Below, piece by piece: positions 29,806 to 39,443 of a stretch of DNA of 64,000 nt. Every line of letters starts with the position of its first letter. The stretch's first letter is position 1. The notes beneath the pieces are model-generated. The model made no database searches. It had not been told where the DNA came from and saw only the letters and a list, made by a program, of their open reading frames with translations. The position numbers and the translations under genes were made by a program. The DNA is from Megaustenia siamemsis (lineage: Eukaryota; Mollusca; Gastropoda; Stylommatophora; Ariophantidae), in the NCBI GenBank assembly GCA_032433765.1, contig JAVIAB010000124.1:91816845-91880844 (forward strand). Reading direction: 5' to 3'.

Positions 29806-30421
29806 TGAACCTTATGTTTTTTTTTTTTTTAATTGTTCTTTAAGACAGCTTCTCTGTATTGATTGATGTCTACTTATGCCTACAGAACTTCCTTATAACT
29901 TGCATGTTACGGCTTATATAATGCATACTATTCTTTTCATATTTCTGTCTTGACATCCATATTCACGAAATTGTGGCTCTTTAATAGTCAGGGTTGTTAA
30001 AATTCCCCGACCTCATTTTACAAGTTATTAGTGTGTTTGCATTTCATGGAAATTCACACTATACTGGTATCATTTGTAGGACTAGTACTTTGTTTTCAGA
30101 CAGCGTAAGTAAAAATAAAGTAAAGTACCCCCGTCTCGCCAAGTGGCGTTTAGGGAATATGGTGTTAGTGACCATAAATTTTACAGACCTTCAGCACATG
30201 ATTTTTTGGGTAATGTGATCGGTAGTAGTAGCGGTGGCTGTGAACTCACAGAAAAGTGGAATAACATGCACCGAAATACAATAGATTTGGCACCGACTTT
30301 GCACCGACTTTGCACCAAAACGGTGCCAAATTTTTTTTTTCGAATTCGCGATTTTTTCGAACTTCATTATTTTTTGGGGGAATTTTTTTTTTTTTTTGGT
30401 GTTCGTCAGTTTGTCGAATCA

Positions 30422-30855
30422 CTGAGAGCTTAACTCAGGTAAATTCAATAGAGACTCGGTGCTAATCCGTGTCCGGTGATCGTCTCTCGCTGTGTGTTAG
30501 AAATTTGTGAAAGAGTATTTTAAAAGAGTATGTGAAAGTAAAAATTCAGAATTATTTAAAAAAATATGTATTTGTGAAAGTAAACTCAGAATTATTAAAA
30601 TAAAAAAATAAAAAAATAAAAAAAACAGTCTCCCTTCAGGATTCGAACACGGGTCTACTACGTGACAGGCCAGGCAACATGTAAAAAAAAATGCTGACAA
30701 GCAATAACATTGAAAGGTTAGTTTTGTCGAACGGTCTCCTGTGTTTCTGAGAGCTTAACCGCAGGTAAATTCAATAGAGACTCGGTGCTAAGCGGCTTAT
30801 TGTCCGGTGATCGTCGCTCGCTGTGTGTTAGAAATTTGTGAAAGAGTATTTTAAA
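30422..30855. repeat. ~100-bp direct repeats inside the left terminal region
   Basis: 30422-30524 and 30747-30855 share ctgagagcttaac, aggtaaattcaatagagact, ggtgctaa, tgtccggtgatcgtc and the run to gagtattttaaa. The second copy has gcggcttat where the first has a shorter segment. Between them lies ggattcgaacacgggtctac, a B-box-like tRNA motif in reverse. Mirrored at about 38750-39183. Confidence 0.85.
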
Positions 30856-31075
30856 TTCCGTTAGCCACTCAGGTAGAACCCCGATTGAAAAGAAAACGGA
30901 CTTATGTTAAAAATAGTAAAATATAAGTGGTCGTGTGTGTTATCGCTACCAACATCATCATGTGTCGTGTAGTAAGGTGTGCTAATATTAAATAGTGACG
31001 CTCGCTCTTTCTCATTCAATGAAAAGCAAAACAAAATTCTATATTTCACAACTTTATTAATACATCATATATATA

Positions 31076-31390
31076 TTACTGTCCGGTCGTTGATAATTTT
31101 AAGCGTCTGGGTTTCCTCCCTCCTGTTTTGGTGGTACTGTTTGTTAAATGTCTATCAAACACGGGTGCATAGGAAGTTTCATTAGCCTTCAAAACACAAC
31201 CGCCCTCCATTTTGACAAAACCTTGATCAAAGCTGGAATAGGTAATCGGTGACTTTGCTGAAACATCCTGGGCATCCATACTGGCTGCCGGAGCTGTCGT
31301 CTGATTAACAAGAGTGAGGTCCCCTTGGTTAACAAAAAAGGGCGTGTAGTTGATGTTAGCATAAGCGTTTTCGAGACTGCCTTAACGCCA
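31076..31390 (-). pseudogene. Polinton ORF C-terminal fragment, left arm (structural protein candidate)
   Basis: The minus frame ends at a stop at 31076 after a basic tail GGRKPRRLKLSTTGQ and contains FDQGFVKMEGGCVLKANE. The frame is open upstream of the ATG at 31279 to about 31380, where a stop intervenes, so it is a C-terminal remnant. It is intact in the mirror copy (38220-38529). Its place beside polymerase, integrase and capsid fragments suggests a virion-type protein of the element; the specific family is not recognised. Confidence 0.45.
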
Positions 31391-31399
31391 TCTATAGAC

Positions 31400-31788
31400 A
31401 ATGGAACTACCCCCTCTGCCTTCATGTCCTATCATCATCATGTGCCACCCTCAACACCATCACCCCTTAATGTCCTATCATCATCAAGCCACACAAAGTA
31501 TCAACCCCTTCATGGCCTATCATCATCATGTGCCACCCTCAACACTATCATCATCATGTGCCACCCTCAACACTATCATCATCATGCGCCACCCCCAACA
31601 CCATCATCAAACCGTCATATCCCATCATCATCTTGTGCCCTACCATTAAATAGTGACTCTCTCTCTCTCTCTCTCTCTATCGCATATCCAAGCTAACTCA
31701 AGTCAAATAAAAATCATCACCAAGCCACACAAATTGACACATCATCATCATAGGCCACCCTCAACACTATCATCATCATGTGCCACCC

Positions 31789-31822
<34 letters not shown>

Positions 31823-32248
31823 GCATATCCAAGCTAACTCAAGTCAAATAAAAATCATCACCAAGCCACACAAATTGACACATCATCATCATGTGCCACC
31901 CTCAACACTATCATCATCATGCGCCACCCCCAACACCAGCCCTTCATGTCCTATCATCATGTGCCACCCTCAACACCATCATCAAACCTTCATGTCCTAT
32001 CATCATCATGTGCCACCCTCAACATCAAACCTTCCGGCTTGGACGGAGGAACTGTTTTCCATCAGTCGAGTAAATGAAACAAACCCCGTTACATATGTGT
32101 TGAAAGACGATAAGGGCGATGAGATAGAGGGGTCATTCTACACACCGAAAATTCAAAAAGTTGGAGACAAACTCATCATCCCTGCATGTCCTATCATCAA
32201 CCCACACAAAGTATCAACAAGCGAAATTCTCTCTCTCTCTCTCTCTCA

Positions 32249-32279
<31 letters not shown>

Positions 32280-32335
32280 GCTCTGTCTCTCTCACATTCA
32301 TGATAAACCAAAACAAAATAGGCTCATATTAAAAA
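31400..32335. repeat. CAT-rich and (CT)n satellite sequence in left arm
   Basis: Repeats of cctatcatcatcatgtgcca and ccctcaacac alternate with (CT)n tracts (31656-31680, 31791-31819, 32229-32290). ORFs rich in H/P/S and SLSLSL are translations of these repeats and are not genes. Confidence 0.85.
32025..32170 (+). pseudogene. Integrase C-terminal fragment, left arm
   Basis: Reads AWTEELFSISRVNETNPVTY followed by LKDDKGDEIEGSFYTPKIQK. This is the small beta-barrel C-terminal segment found after the catalytic core in retroviral-type integrases of Polintons and LTR elements (F-x-V/I pattern, NPVTY, L-K-D-x-x-G, EG-x-FY). The catalytic DDE core is absent. Embedded in satellite sequence. Mirrored at 37440-37580. 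Confidence 0.6.
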
Positions 32336-32469
32336 AGTCGACCTAAAACCGTAAAATATTCCACTACAACACAGACCGCTAGACTGAACAGTACTATGAA
32401 AATAAACGTCCGTGAATCAAGCGCGCTTATAACACGAAGTCTCACATCCGACTAGTTTAAATATAATCC

Positions 32470-33240
32470 GGTAAATCAAAGTTAGGAGGCAAGGGCAGAA
32501 ACTTAGGAGGTAAGGGCAGAAACCAAAGAGGCAAGGGCAGAAACCTAGGAGACAAGGTCAGAAATCTAGGAAGCTGTGTTAGAAAACAAGGAGGGGAGGT
32601 CAGAAATCTAGGAAGCTGTGTTAGAAAACAAGGAGGGAAGGTCAGAAACCTAGGAGACAAGGGCAGAAACTTAGGAGGTAAGGGCAGAAACCAAAGAGAC
32701 AAGGTTAGAAAACAAGGAGGGAGGGTCAGAAATCTAAGAGGCAAGGGCAGAAACCTAGGAGGCGAGGTCAGAAACCTAGGAGGCGAGGTCAGAAACTTAG
32801 GAGGTAAGGGCAGAAACCAAAGAGGCAAGGGCAGAAACCTAGGAGACAAGGTCAGAAATCTAGGAAGCTGTGTTAGAAAACAAGGAGGGGAGGTCAGAAA
32901 TCTAGGAAGCTGTGTTAGAAAACAAGGAGGGAAGGTCAGAAACCTAGGAGACAAGGGCAGAAACTTAGGAGGTAAGGGCAGAAACCAAAGAGACAAGGTT
33001 AGAAAACAAGGAGGGAGGGTCAGAAATCTAAGAGGCAAGGGCAGAAACCTAGGAGGCGAGGTCAGAAACCTAGGAGGCGAGGTCAGAAACCTAGGAGGCG
33101 AGGTCAGAAAACAAGGAGGGAAGGTCAGAAACCTAGGAGACATGGACAGAAAACTAGGAAGCAAAGGCTGAAAACCAAAGAGGCAAGGTCAGAAATCTAG
33201 GAAGCTGCATTAGAAAACAAGGAGGGAAGGTAAGAAACCT
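32470..33240. repeat. 21-bp tandem array, left arm
   Basis: Unit ggcaagggcagaaacctagga with variants (ggaggtcagaaatctag, aagctgtgttagaaaac). A higher-order block of about 300 bp recurs (compare 32530-32760 with 32830-33060). The 235-aa PPRFLTL-type ORF on the minus strand results from the 21-bp period. Confidence 0.92.
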
Positions 33241-33366
33241 ATCTACTTCCATACTGATACTAGTTAGACACAACGAGCAGGAAGTTATATTCTAGGTCCA
33301 AAATGTTGGACCAAATCACAACGAACCACGAACCACAACCCCACGATCCATGGACTTAACGAACCA

Positions 33367-33612
33367 TCAACTCACGAACGCGCCGATGAACGCATCGGGT
33401 TTCGTGTATAACCCAGGCTCCAATGTCACGTTGACATCAAATCTAGCGTCGCAAATATCGTCGTTATCGAGAGATTCGTAGCGAATCCAGACATCACCCT
33501 CTATTACATTGAAATAATTTAGTGGAAATTGTATCTCCACCAGTGCGATCTCATACTGCGTCGAAAATTGCCTCCAGCGTTCTCTAACATTGCCTCGATC
33601 GTTCTTTAACAT
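33367..33612 (-). pseudogene. Polinton capsid (penton-like) N-terminal fragment, left arm
   Basis: After repeat-derived residues the frame reads QYEIALVEIQFPLNYFNV and then DVWIRYESLDND and VTLEPGLYTKPDAFIGAF. The pattern (x-E-x-A-L-V-E-I-Q-F-P ... N-V ... G-x-Y) resembles the start of Polinton minor capsid proteins. The match is from general family knowledge only, so moderate confidence. The remainder of the protein is missing. Mirrored at 35975-36220. Confidence 0.5.
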
Positions 33613-33935
33613 TACCTCCAGCGTTCTCTAACATTGCCTCGATCGTTCGTTAACATTGCCTCGATCGTTCTTTAACATTACCTCCAGCGTTCTCTAACAT
33701 TGCCTCGATCGTTCGTTAACATTGCCTCCAGCGTTCTCTAACATTGCCTCCAGCGTTCTCTAACATTGCCTCCAGCGTTCTCTAACAAAGCCTCCAGCGT
33801 TCTCTAACATTGCCTCCAGCGTTCTCTAACATTGCCTCCAGCGTTCTCTAACATTGCCTCCAGCGTTCTCTAACATTGCCTCCAGCGTTCTCTAACATTG
33901 CCTCGATCGTTCTTTAACATTGCCTCCAGTGTTCT
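33560..33935. repeat. 22-bp tandem array joining capsid and polymerase fragments, left arm
   Basis: Units attgcctccagcgttctctaac and attgcctcgatcgttctttaac, about 17 copies. It lies exactly between the capsid-like fragment and the polymerase fragment, and both frames run into it. Confidence 0.92.
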
Positions 33936-34350
33936 CTTCACAAGTTTCGTAAGGGAAACATTTGTCGTACTGGGAGAAAAACTCGTTTACCCTATCCATT
34001 TTAACGACCCCTTCTAATGATGACTCGCTGAGTGCCAAGTACAGACTATCTGTATCCATTTCACAGAGTCGAAAGTCGGACCTCTCTACGAATCTATCCA
34101 GGAAGTCATAGTAAAATTCCAACATTCCCAATTTGGTGTACTGGTAGACGAAAAAACCAAGCTGTGAAGGAAGATCCCACAGGATACTTCGATTTCCAAG
34201 CGACACCTCATACAGGTCTTCACCAATAGGCGTCATGGTTTTAAACAGGGGTTAATTACCAACTTTGTTGTATTGGCCCCCTCTTTAACATAGGTCACGT
34301 TCACATGTTTCCCCAAATTCGTCAAGGTCTTCCCATAGGCCGAGAAAAAT
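33936..34350 (-). pseudogene. Protein-primed DNA polymerase B fragment, left arm (frameshifted)
   Basis: The minus frame at 33892-34236 contains GFFVYQYTKLGMLEFYYDF and CEMDTDSLYLAL. The latter is the family B polymerase motif C (D-T-D-S), which holds a metal-binding aspartate of the palm. Upstream (34250-34350) a YGKTLTNLGKHV segment is in another frame because this arm has one C fewer than the right arm at about 34246-34249. The exonuclease, TPR domains and most of the palm are missing, so it is inactive. Confidence 0.8.
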
Positions 34351-34375
34351 ATTACCACCAGATCACAAAAATGTA

Positions 34376-34482
34376 GGCAGAAACCTAGGAGGCAAGGTCA
34401 GAAACCTAGGAGACAAGGTCAGAAACATAGGAGGCAAGGGCAGAAACCTAAGAGGCAAGGGCAGAAATCTAAGAGGCAATGA
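34376..34482. repeat. Short 21-bp array, left arm inner end
   Basis: Five units of aggcaaggtcagaaacctagg type, the same family as 32470-33240. Mirrored at 35104-35215. Confidence 0.85.
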
Positions 34483-34590
34483 TGGGGGCTATTCCTAACT
34501 TTCTTCTCAGTTCTTCATTTCTGAGCTTATCTCTCAGACTGTTTCCTGTCATTCGTCTAACACATTTCATCTCTGAGATCACAAAAATTT
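34483..34590 (-). mobile_element. Captured LINE reverse-transcriptase scrap, left arm
   Basis: Encodes CVRRMTGNSLRDKLRNEELR followed by RKLGIAP. This aligns with the C-terminal LINE segment at 44733-44965 (SLRVKIRNEDLRKKLGIAPA). A host-genome LINE piece therefore sits inside the element and is present in both arms (mirror 34998-35104). Confidence 0.75.
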
Positions 34591-34734
34591 AGGCACATAC
34601 TCAAAAAGTCGACCTCAAAACCATAAAAAGCTACTCCCACATTCATCTAAAAGTTACACCAAAACCGCACCAGATTTGCACCGTGCAAAAACATGCACAA
34701 GTTTGACACGCGCACCAGTTTGGCACAATGCACC

Positions 34735-34851
34735 AATAGACATCCCCATACCAAAAATTTACTTTGATAATCACTTTTATGATTGATACGCCCCTTACGA
34801 AGGCTGATTGTTACGCCCCTTACGAAGGCTGATTGTTACGCCCCTTACGAA
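34735..34851. other. 117-bp non-palindromic spacer at the centre
   Basis: Left half is unique AT-rich sequence; right half is three copies of a 25-bp unit (gattgttacgccccttacga aggct). This is the only part of the element without an inverted partner. Confidence 0.9.
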
Positions 34852-35227
34852 GGTGCATTGTGCCAAACTGGTGCGCGTGTCAAACTTGTGCATGTTTTTG
34901 CACGGTGCAAATCTGGTGCGGTTTTGGTGTAACTTTTAGATGAATGTGGGAGTAGCTTTTTATGGTTTTGAGGTCGACTTTTTGAGTATGTGCCTAAATT
35001 TTTGTGATCTCAGAGATGAAATGTGTTAGACGAATGACAGGAAACAGTCTGAGAGATAAGCTCAGAAATGAAGAACTGAGAAGAAAGTTAGGAATAGCCC
35101 CCATCATTGCCTCTTAGGTTTCTGCCCTTGCCTCTTAGGTTTCTGCCCTTGCCTCCTATGTTTCTGACCTTGTCTCCTAGGTTTCTGACCTTGCCTCCTA
35201 GGTTTCTGCCTACATTTTTGTGATCTG

Positions 35228-35660
35228 GTGGTAATATTTTTCTCGGCCTATGGGAAGACCTTGACGAATTTGGGGAAACATGTGAACGTGACCTATGTTA
35301 AAGAGGGGGCCAATACAACAAAGTTGGTAATTAACCCCCTGTTTAAAACCATGACGCCTATTGGTGAAGACCTGTATGAGGTGTCGCTTGGAAATCGAAG
35401 TATCCTGTGGGATCTTCCTTCACAGCTTGGTTTTTTCGTCTACCAGTACACCAAATTGGGAATGTTGGAATTTTACTATGACTTCCTGGATAGATTCGTA
35501 GAGAGGTCCGACTTTCGACTCTGTGAAATGGATACAGATAGTCTGTACTTGGCACTCAGCGAGTCATCATTAGAAGGGGTCGTTAAAATGGATAGGGTAA
35601 ACGAGTTTTTCTCCCAGTACGACAAATGTTTCCCTTACGAAACTTGTGAAGAGAACACTG
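35228..35660 (+). pseudogene. Protein-primed DNA polymerase B fragment, right arm
   Basis: One open frame from about 35228 carries a YGKT segment, then QLGFFVYQYTKLGML, then motif C in CEMDTDSLYLAL, and ends in the 22-bp array. This arm lacks the indel that breaks the left-arm copy. It is still only about 140 residues of a polymerase normally near or above 1000 residues, so it is non-functional. Family assignment rests on motif C and the YGKT...VYQ...KL...YDF spacing typical of protein-primed PolB. Confidence 0.82.
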
Positions 35661-36025
35661 GAGGCAATGTTAAAGAACGATCGAGGCAATGTTAGAGAAC
35701 GCTGGAGGCAATGTTAGAGAACGCTGGAGGCAATGTTAGAGAACGCTGGAGGCAATGTTAGAGAACGCTGGAGGCAATGTTAGAGAACGCTGGAGGCAAT
35801 GTTAGAGAACGCTGGAGGCAATGTTAGAGAACGCTGGAGGCAATGTTAGAGAACGCTGGAGGCAATGTTAACGAACGATCGAGGCAATGTTAGAGAACGC
35901 TGGAGGTAATGTTAAAGAACGATCGAGGCAATGTTAACGAACGATCGAGGCAATGTTAGAGAACGCTGGAGGTAATGTTAAAGAACGATCGAGGCAATGT
36001 TAGAGAACGCTGGAGGCAATTTTCG
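35650..36025. repeat. 22-bp tandem array, right arm
   Basis: Mirror of 33560-33935: units gttagagaacgctggaggcaat and gttaaagaacgatcgaggcaat. Confidence 0.92.
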
Positions 36026-36220
36026 ACGCAGTATGAGATCGCACTGGTGGAGATACAATTTCCACTAAATTATTTCAATGTAATAGAGGGTGATGTCTGG
36101 ATTCGCTACGAATCTCTCGATAACGACGATATTTGCGACGCTAGATTTGATGTCAACGTGACATTGGAGCCTGGGTTATACACGAAACCCGATGCGTTCA
36201 TCGGCGCGTTCGTGAGTTGA
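35975..36220 (+). pseudogene. Polinton capsid (penton-like) N-terminal fragment, right arm
   Basis: Same translation as 33367-33612 (YEIALVEIQFPLNYFNV...GLYTKPDAFIGAF). It begins inside the 22-bp array, so the true N-terminus is lost, and ends at a stop after AFVS. Confidence 0.5.
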
Positions 36221-36359
36221 TGGTTCGTTAAGTCCATGGATCGTGGGGTTGTGGTTCGTGGTTCGTTGTGATTTGGTCCAACATTTTGGACCTAGAATAT
36301 AACTTCCTGCTCGTTGTGTCTAACTAGTATCAGTATGGAAGTAGATAGGTTTCTTACCT

Positions 36360-37120
36360 TCCCTCCTTGTTTTCTAATGCAGCTTCCTAGATTTCTGACC
36401 TTGCCTCTTTGGTTTTCAGCCTTTGCTTCCTAGTTTTCTGTCCATGTCTCCTAGGTTTCTGACCTTCCCTCCTTGTTTTCTGACCTCGCCTCCTAGGTTT
36501 CTGACCTCGCCTCCTAGGTTTCTGACCTCGCCTCCTAGGTTTCTGCCCTTGCCTCTTAGATTTCTGACCCTCCCTCCTTGTTTTCTAACATTGTCTCTTT
36601 GGTTTCTGCCCTTACCTCCTAAGTTTCTGCCCTTGTCTCCTAGGTTTCTGACCTTCCCTCCTTGTTTTCTAACACAGCTTCCTAGATTTCTGACCTCCCC
36701 TCCTTGTTTTCTAACACAGCTTCCTAGATTTCTGACCTTGTCTCCTAGGTTTCTGCCCTTGCCTCTTTGGTTTCTGCCCTTACCTCCTAAGTTTCTGACC
36801 TCGCCTCCTAGGTTTCTGACCTCGCCTCCTAGGTTTCTGCCCTTGCCTCTTAGATTTCTGACCCTCCCTCCTTGTTTTCTAACCTTGTCTCTTTGGTTTC
36901 TGCCCTTACCTCCTAAGTTTCTGCCCTTGTCTCCTAGGTTTCTGACCTTCCCTCCTTGTTTTCTAACACAGCTTCCTAGATTTCTGACCTCCCCTCCTTG
37001 TTTTCTAACACAGCTTCCTAGATTTCTGACCTTGTCTCCTAGGTTTCTGCCCTTGCCTCTTTGGTTTCTGCCCTTACCTCCTAAGTTTCTGCCCTTGCCT
37101 CCTAACTTTGATTTACCGGA
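36360..37120. repeat. 21-bp tandem array, right arm
   Basis: Mirror of 32470-33240. The 235-aa ORF at 36423-37130 is the plus-strand translation of the array. Confidence 0.92.
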
Positions 37121-37259
37121 TTATATTTAAACTAGTCGGATGTGAGACTTCGTGTTATAAGCGCGCTTGATTCACGGACGTTTATTTTCATAGTACTGTT
37201 CAGTCTAGCGGTCTGTGTTGTAGTGGAATATTTTACGGTTTTAGGTCGACTTTTTTAAT

Positions 37260-37307
37260 ATGAGCCTATTTTGTTTTGGTTTATCATGAATGTGAGAGAG
37301 ACAGAGC

Positions 37308-37340
<33 letters not shown>

Positions 37341-37763
37341 TGAGAGAGAGAGAGAGAGAATTTCGCTTGTTGATACTTTGTGTGGGTTGATGATAGGACA
37401 TGCAGGGATGATGAGTTTGTCTCCAACTTTTGAATTTTCGGTGTGTAGAATGACCCCTCTATCTCATCGCCCTTATCGTCTTTCAACACATATGTAACGG
37501 GGTTTGTTTCATTTACTCGACTGATGGAAAACAGTTCCTCCGTCCAAGCCGGAAGGTTTGATGTTGAGGGTGGCACATGATGATGATAGGACATGAAGGT
37601 TTGATGATGGTGTTGAGGGTGGCACATGATGATAGGACATGAAGGGCTGGTGTTGGGGGTGGCGCATGATGATGATAGTGTTGAGGGTGGCACATGATGA
37701 TGATGTGTCAATTTGTGTGGCTTGGTGATGATTTTTATTTGACTTGAGTTAGCTTGGATATGC

Positions 37764-37797
<34 letters not shown>

Positions 37798-37903
37798 GGT
37801 GGCACATGATGATGATAGTGTTGAGGGTGGCCTATGATGATGATGTGTCAATTTGTGTGGCTTGGTGATGATTTTTATTTGACTTGAGTTAGCTTGGATA
37901 TGC

Positions 37904-37951
<48 letters not shown>

Positions 37952-38200
37952 CTATTTAATGGTAGGGCACAAGATGATGATGGGATATGAAGGTTTGATG
38001 ATGGTGTTGGGGGTGGCGCATGATGATGATAGTGTTGAGGGTGGCACATGATGATGATAGTGTTGAGGGTGGCACATGATGATGATAGGCCATGAAGGGG
38101 TTGATACTTTGTGTGGCTTGATGATGATAGGACATGAAGGGGTGATGGTGTTGAGGGTGGCACATGATGATGATAGGACATGAAGGCAGAGGGGGTAGTT
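37260..38200. repeat. CAT-rich and (GA)n satellite sequence, right arm
   Basis: Mirror of 31400-32335, with (GA)n at 37296-37360, 37766-37796 and 37909-37950. Tract lengths differ from the left arm and account for much of the arm-length difference. Confidence 0.85.
37440..37580 (-). pseudogene. Integrase C-terminal fragment, right arm
   Basis: Mirror of 32025-32170; same residues (WTEELFSISRVNETNPVTY...EIEGSFY). Opposite in orientation to the polymerase and capsid fragments of this arm. Confidence 0.6.
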
Positions 38201-38219
38201 CCATTGTCTATAGATGGCG

Positions 38220-38529
38220 TTAAGGCAGTCTCGAAAACGCTTATGCTAACATCAACTACACGCCCTTTTTTGTTAACCAAGGGGACCTCACTCTTGTTAA
38301 TCAGACGACAGCTCCGGCAGCCAGTATGGATGCCCAGGATGTTTCAGCAAAGTCACCGATTACCTATTCCAGCTTTGATCAAGGTTTTGTCAAAATGGAG
38401 GGCGGTTGTGTTTTGAAGGCTAATGAAACTTCCTATGCACCCGTGTTTGATAGACATTTAACAAACAGTACCACCAAAACAGGAGGGAGGAAACCCAGAC
38501 GCTTAAAATTATCAACGACCGGACAGTAA
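38220..38529 (+). pseudogene. Polinton ORF C-terminal fragment, right arm
   Basis: Mirror of 31076-31390. Ends with KPRRLKLSTTGQ and a stop at 38529, followed by an aataaa at about 38545 that could have served as the poly(A) signal. The overlapping 78-aa frame at 38180-38416 may be the upstream part of the same protein in another frame. Confidence 0.45.
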
Positions 38530-39443
38530 TATATATATGATGTATTAATAAAGTTGTGAAATATAGAATTTTGTTTTGCTTTTCATTGAATGAGAAAGAG
38601 CGAGCGTCACTATTTAATATTAGCACACCTTACTACACGACACATGATGATGTTGGTAGCGATAACACACACGACCACTTATATTTTACTATTTTTAACA
38701 TAAGTCCGTTTTCTTTTCAATCGGGGTTCTACCTGAGTTGGCTAACGGAATTTAAAATACTCTTTCACAAATTTCTAACACACAGCGAGCGACGATCACC
38801 GGACAATAAGCCGCTTAGCACCGAGTCTCTATTGAATTTACCTGCGGTTAAGCTCTCAGAAACACAGGAGACCGTTCGACAAAACTAACCTTTCAATGTT
38901 ATTGCTTGTCAGCATTTTTTTTTACATGTTGCCTGGCCTGTCACGTAGTAGACCCGTGTTCGAATCCTGAAGGGAGACTGTTTTTTTTTATTTTTTATTT
39001 TTTTATTTTAATAATTCTGAGTTTACTTTCACAAATACATATTTTTTTAAATAATTCTGAATTTTTACTTTCACATACTCTTTTAAAATACTCTTTCACA
39101 AATTTCTAACACACAGCGAGAGACGATCACCGGACACGGATTAGCACCGAGTCTCTATTGAATTTACCTGAGTTAAGCTCTCAGTGATTCGACAAACTGA
39201 CGAACACCAAAAAAAAAAAAAATTCCCCAAAAAATAATGAAGTTCGAAAAAATCGCGAATTCGAAAAAAAAATGTGGCACCGTTTTGGTGCAAAGTCGGT
39301 GCAAAGTCGGTGCCAAATCTATTGTATTTCGGTGCATGTTATTCCACTTTTCTGTTGAGTTCACAGCCACCGCTACTACTATCGGTATTAAGCCCGTTCC
39401 GCTTTACTTTCCCAGAAAAAAATTCGGTACCCATTTATGGCTG

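Larger units (their letters stand above)
30224..34734 (+). repeat. Left arm of the palindrome
   Basis: Order from the outer end: terminal repeat; direct-repeat pair (30422-30524, 30747-30855); structural-protein fragment (minus); CAT-rich and (CT)n repeats; integrase C-terminal fragment (plus); 21-bp array; capsid-like N-terminal fragment (minus); 22-bp array; polymerase fragment (minus); short 21-bp array; LINE scrap; GCACC-rich inner end. Confidence 0.93.
30224..39380. mobile_element. Palindromic (fold-back) Polinton/Maverick derivative, 9157 bp
   Basis: Ends are agtagtagcggtggctgtga and its reverse complement; flanked by the 6-bp TSD atcggt (30218-30223 and 39381-39386). Left arm 30224-34734 and right arm 34852-39380 are inverted copies differing by few substitutions and repeat-length changes; the spacer is 117 bp. 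Six-bp TSDs, AG...CT termini, protein-primed DNA polymerase B and a retroviral-type integrase are Polinton hallmarks. Fragments of these genes are present in each arm, together with minisatellites and a LINE scrap. No gene is intact, so it is non-autonomous. Autonomous Polintons are typically 15-20 kb with much shorter terminal repeats, so arms reaching almost to the centre are exceptional. Confidence 0.85.
34852..39380 (-). repeat. Right arm of the palindrome
   Basis: Mirror image of the left arm; 18 bp longer, mainly through (GA)n length. Substitutions and indels distinguish it, for example five C instead of four in the polymerase fragment near 35334. Confidence 0.93.

Noticed and set aside
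31400..32303. SLSLSL- and H/P-rich ORFs
   Set aside because: Derived from (CT)n and CAT-rich repeats; only the 32025-32170 part is protein-like and is listed separately.
32457..33164. 235-aa proline/phenylalanine-rich ORF (and its mirror at 36423-37130)
   Set aside because: Follows from a 21-bp tandem unit; period divisible by three keeps any frame open.
30224..39380. Palindrome as an assembly or chimeric-read artefact
   Set aside because: Arms differ by real indels and substitutions, a 6-bp TSD is present, and the outside flanks are complementary parts of one SINE rather than mirror images.
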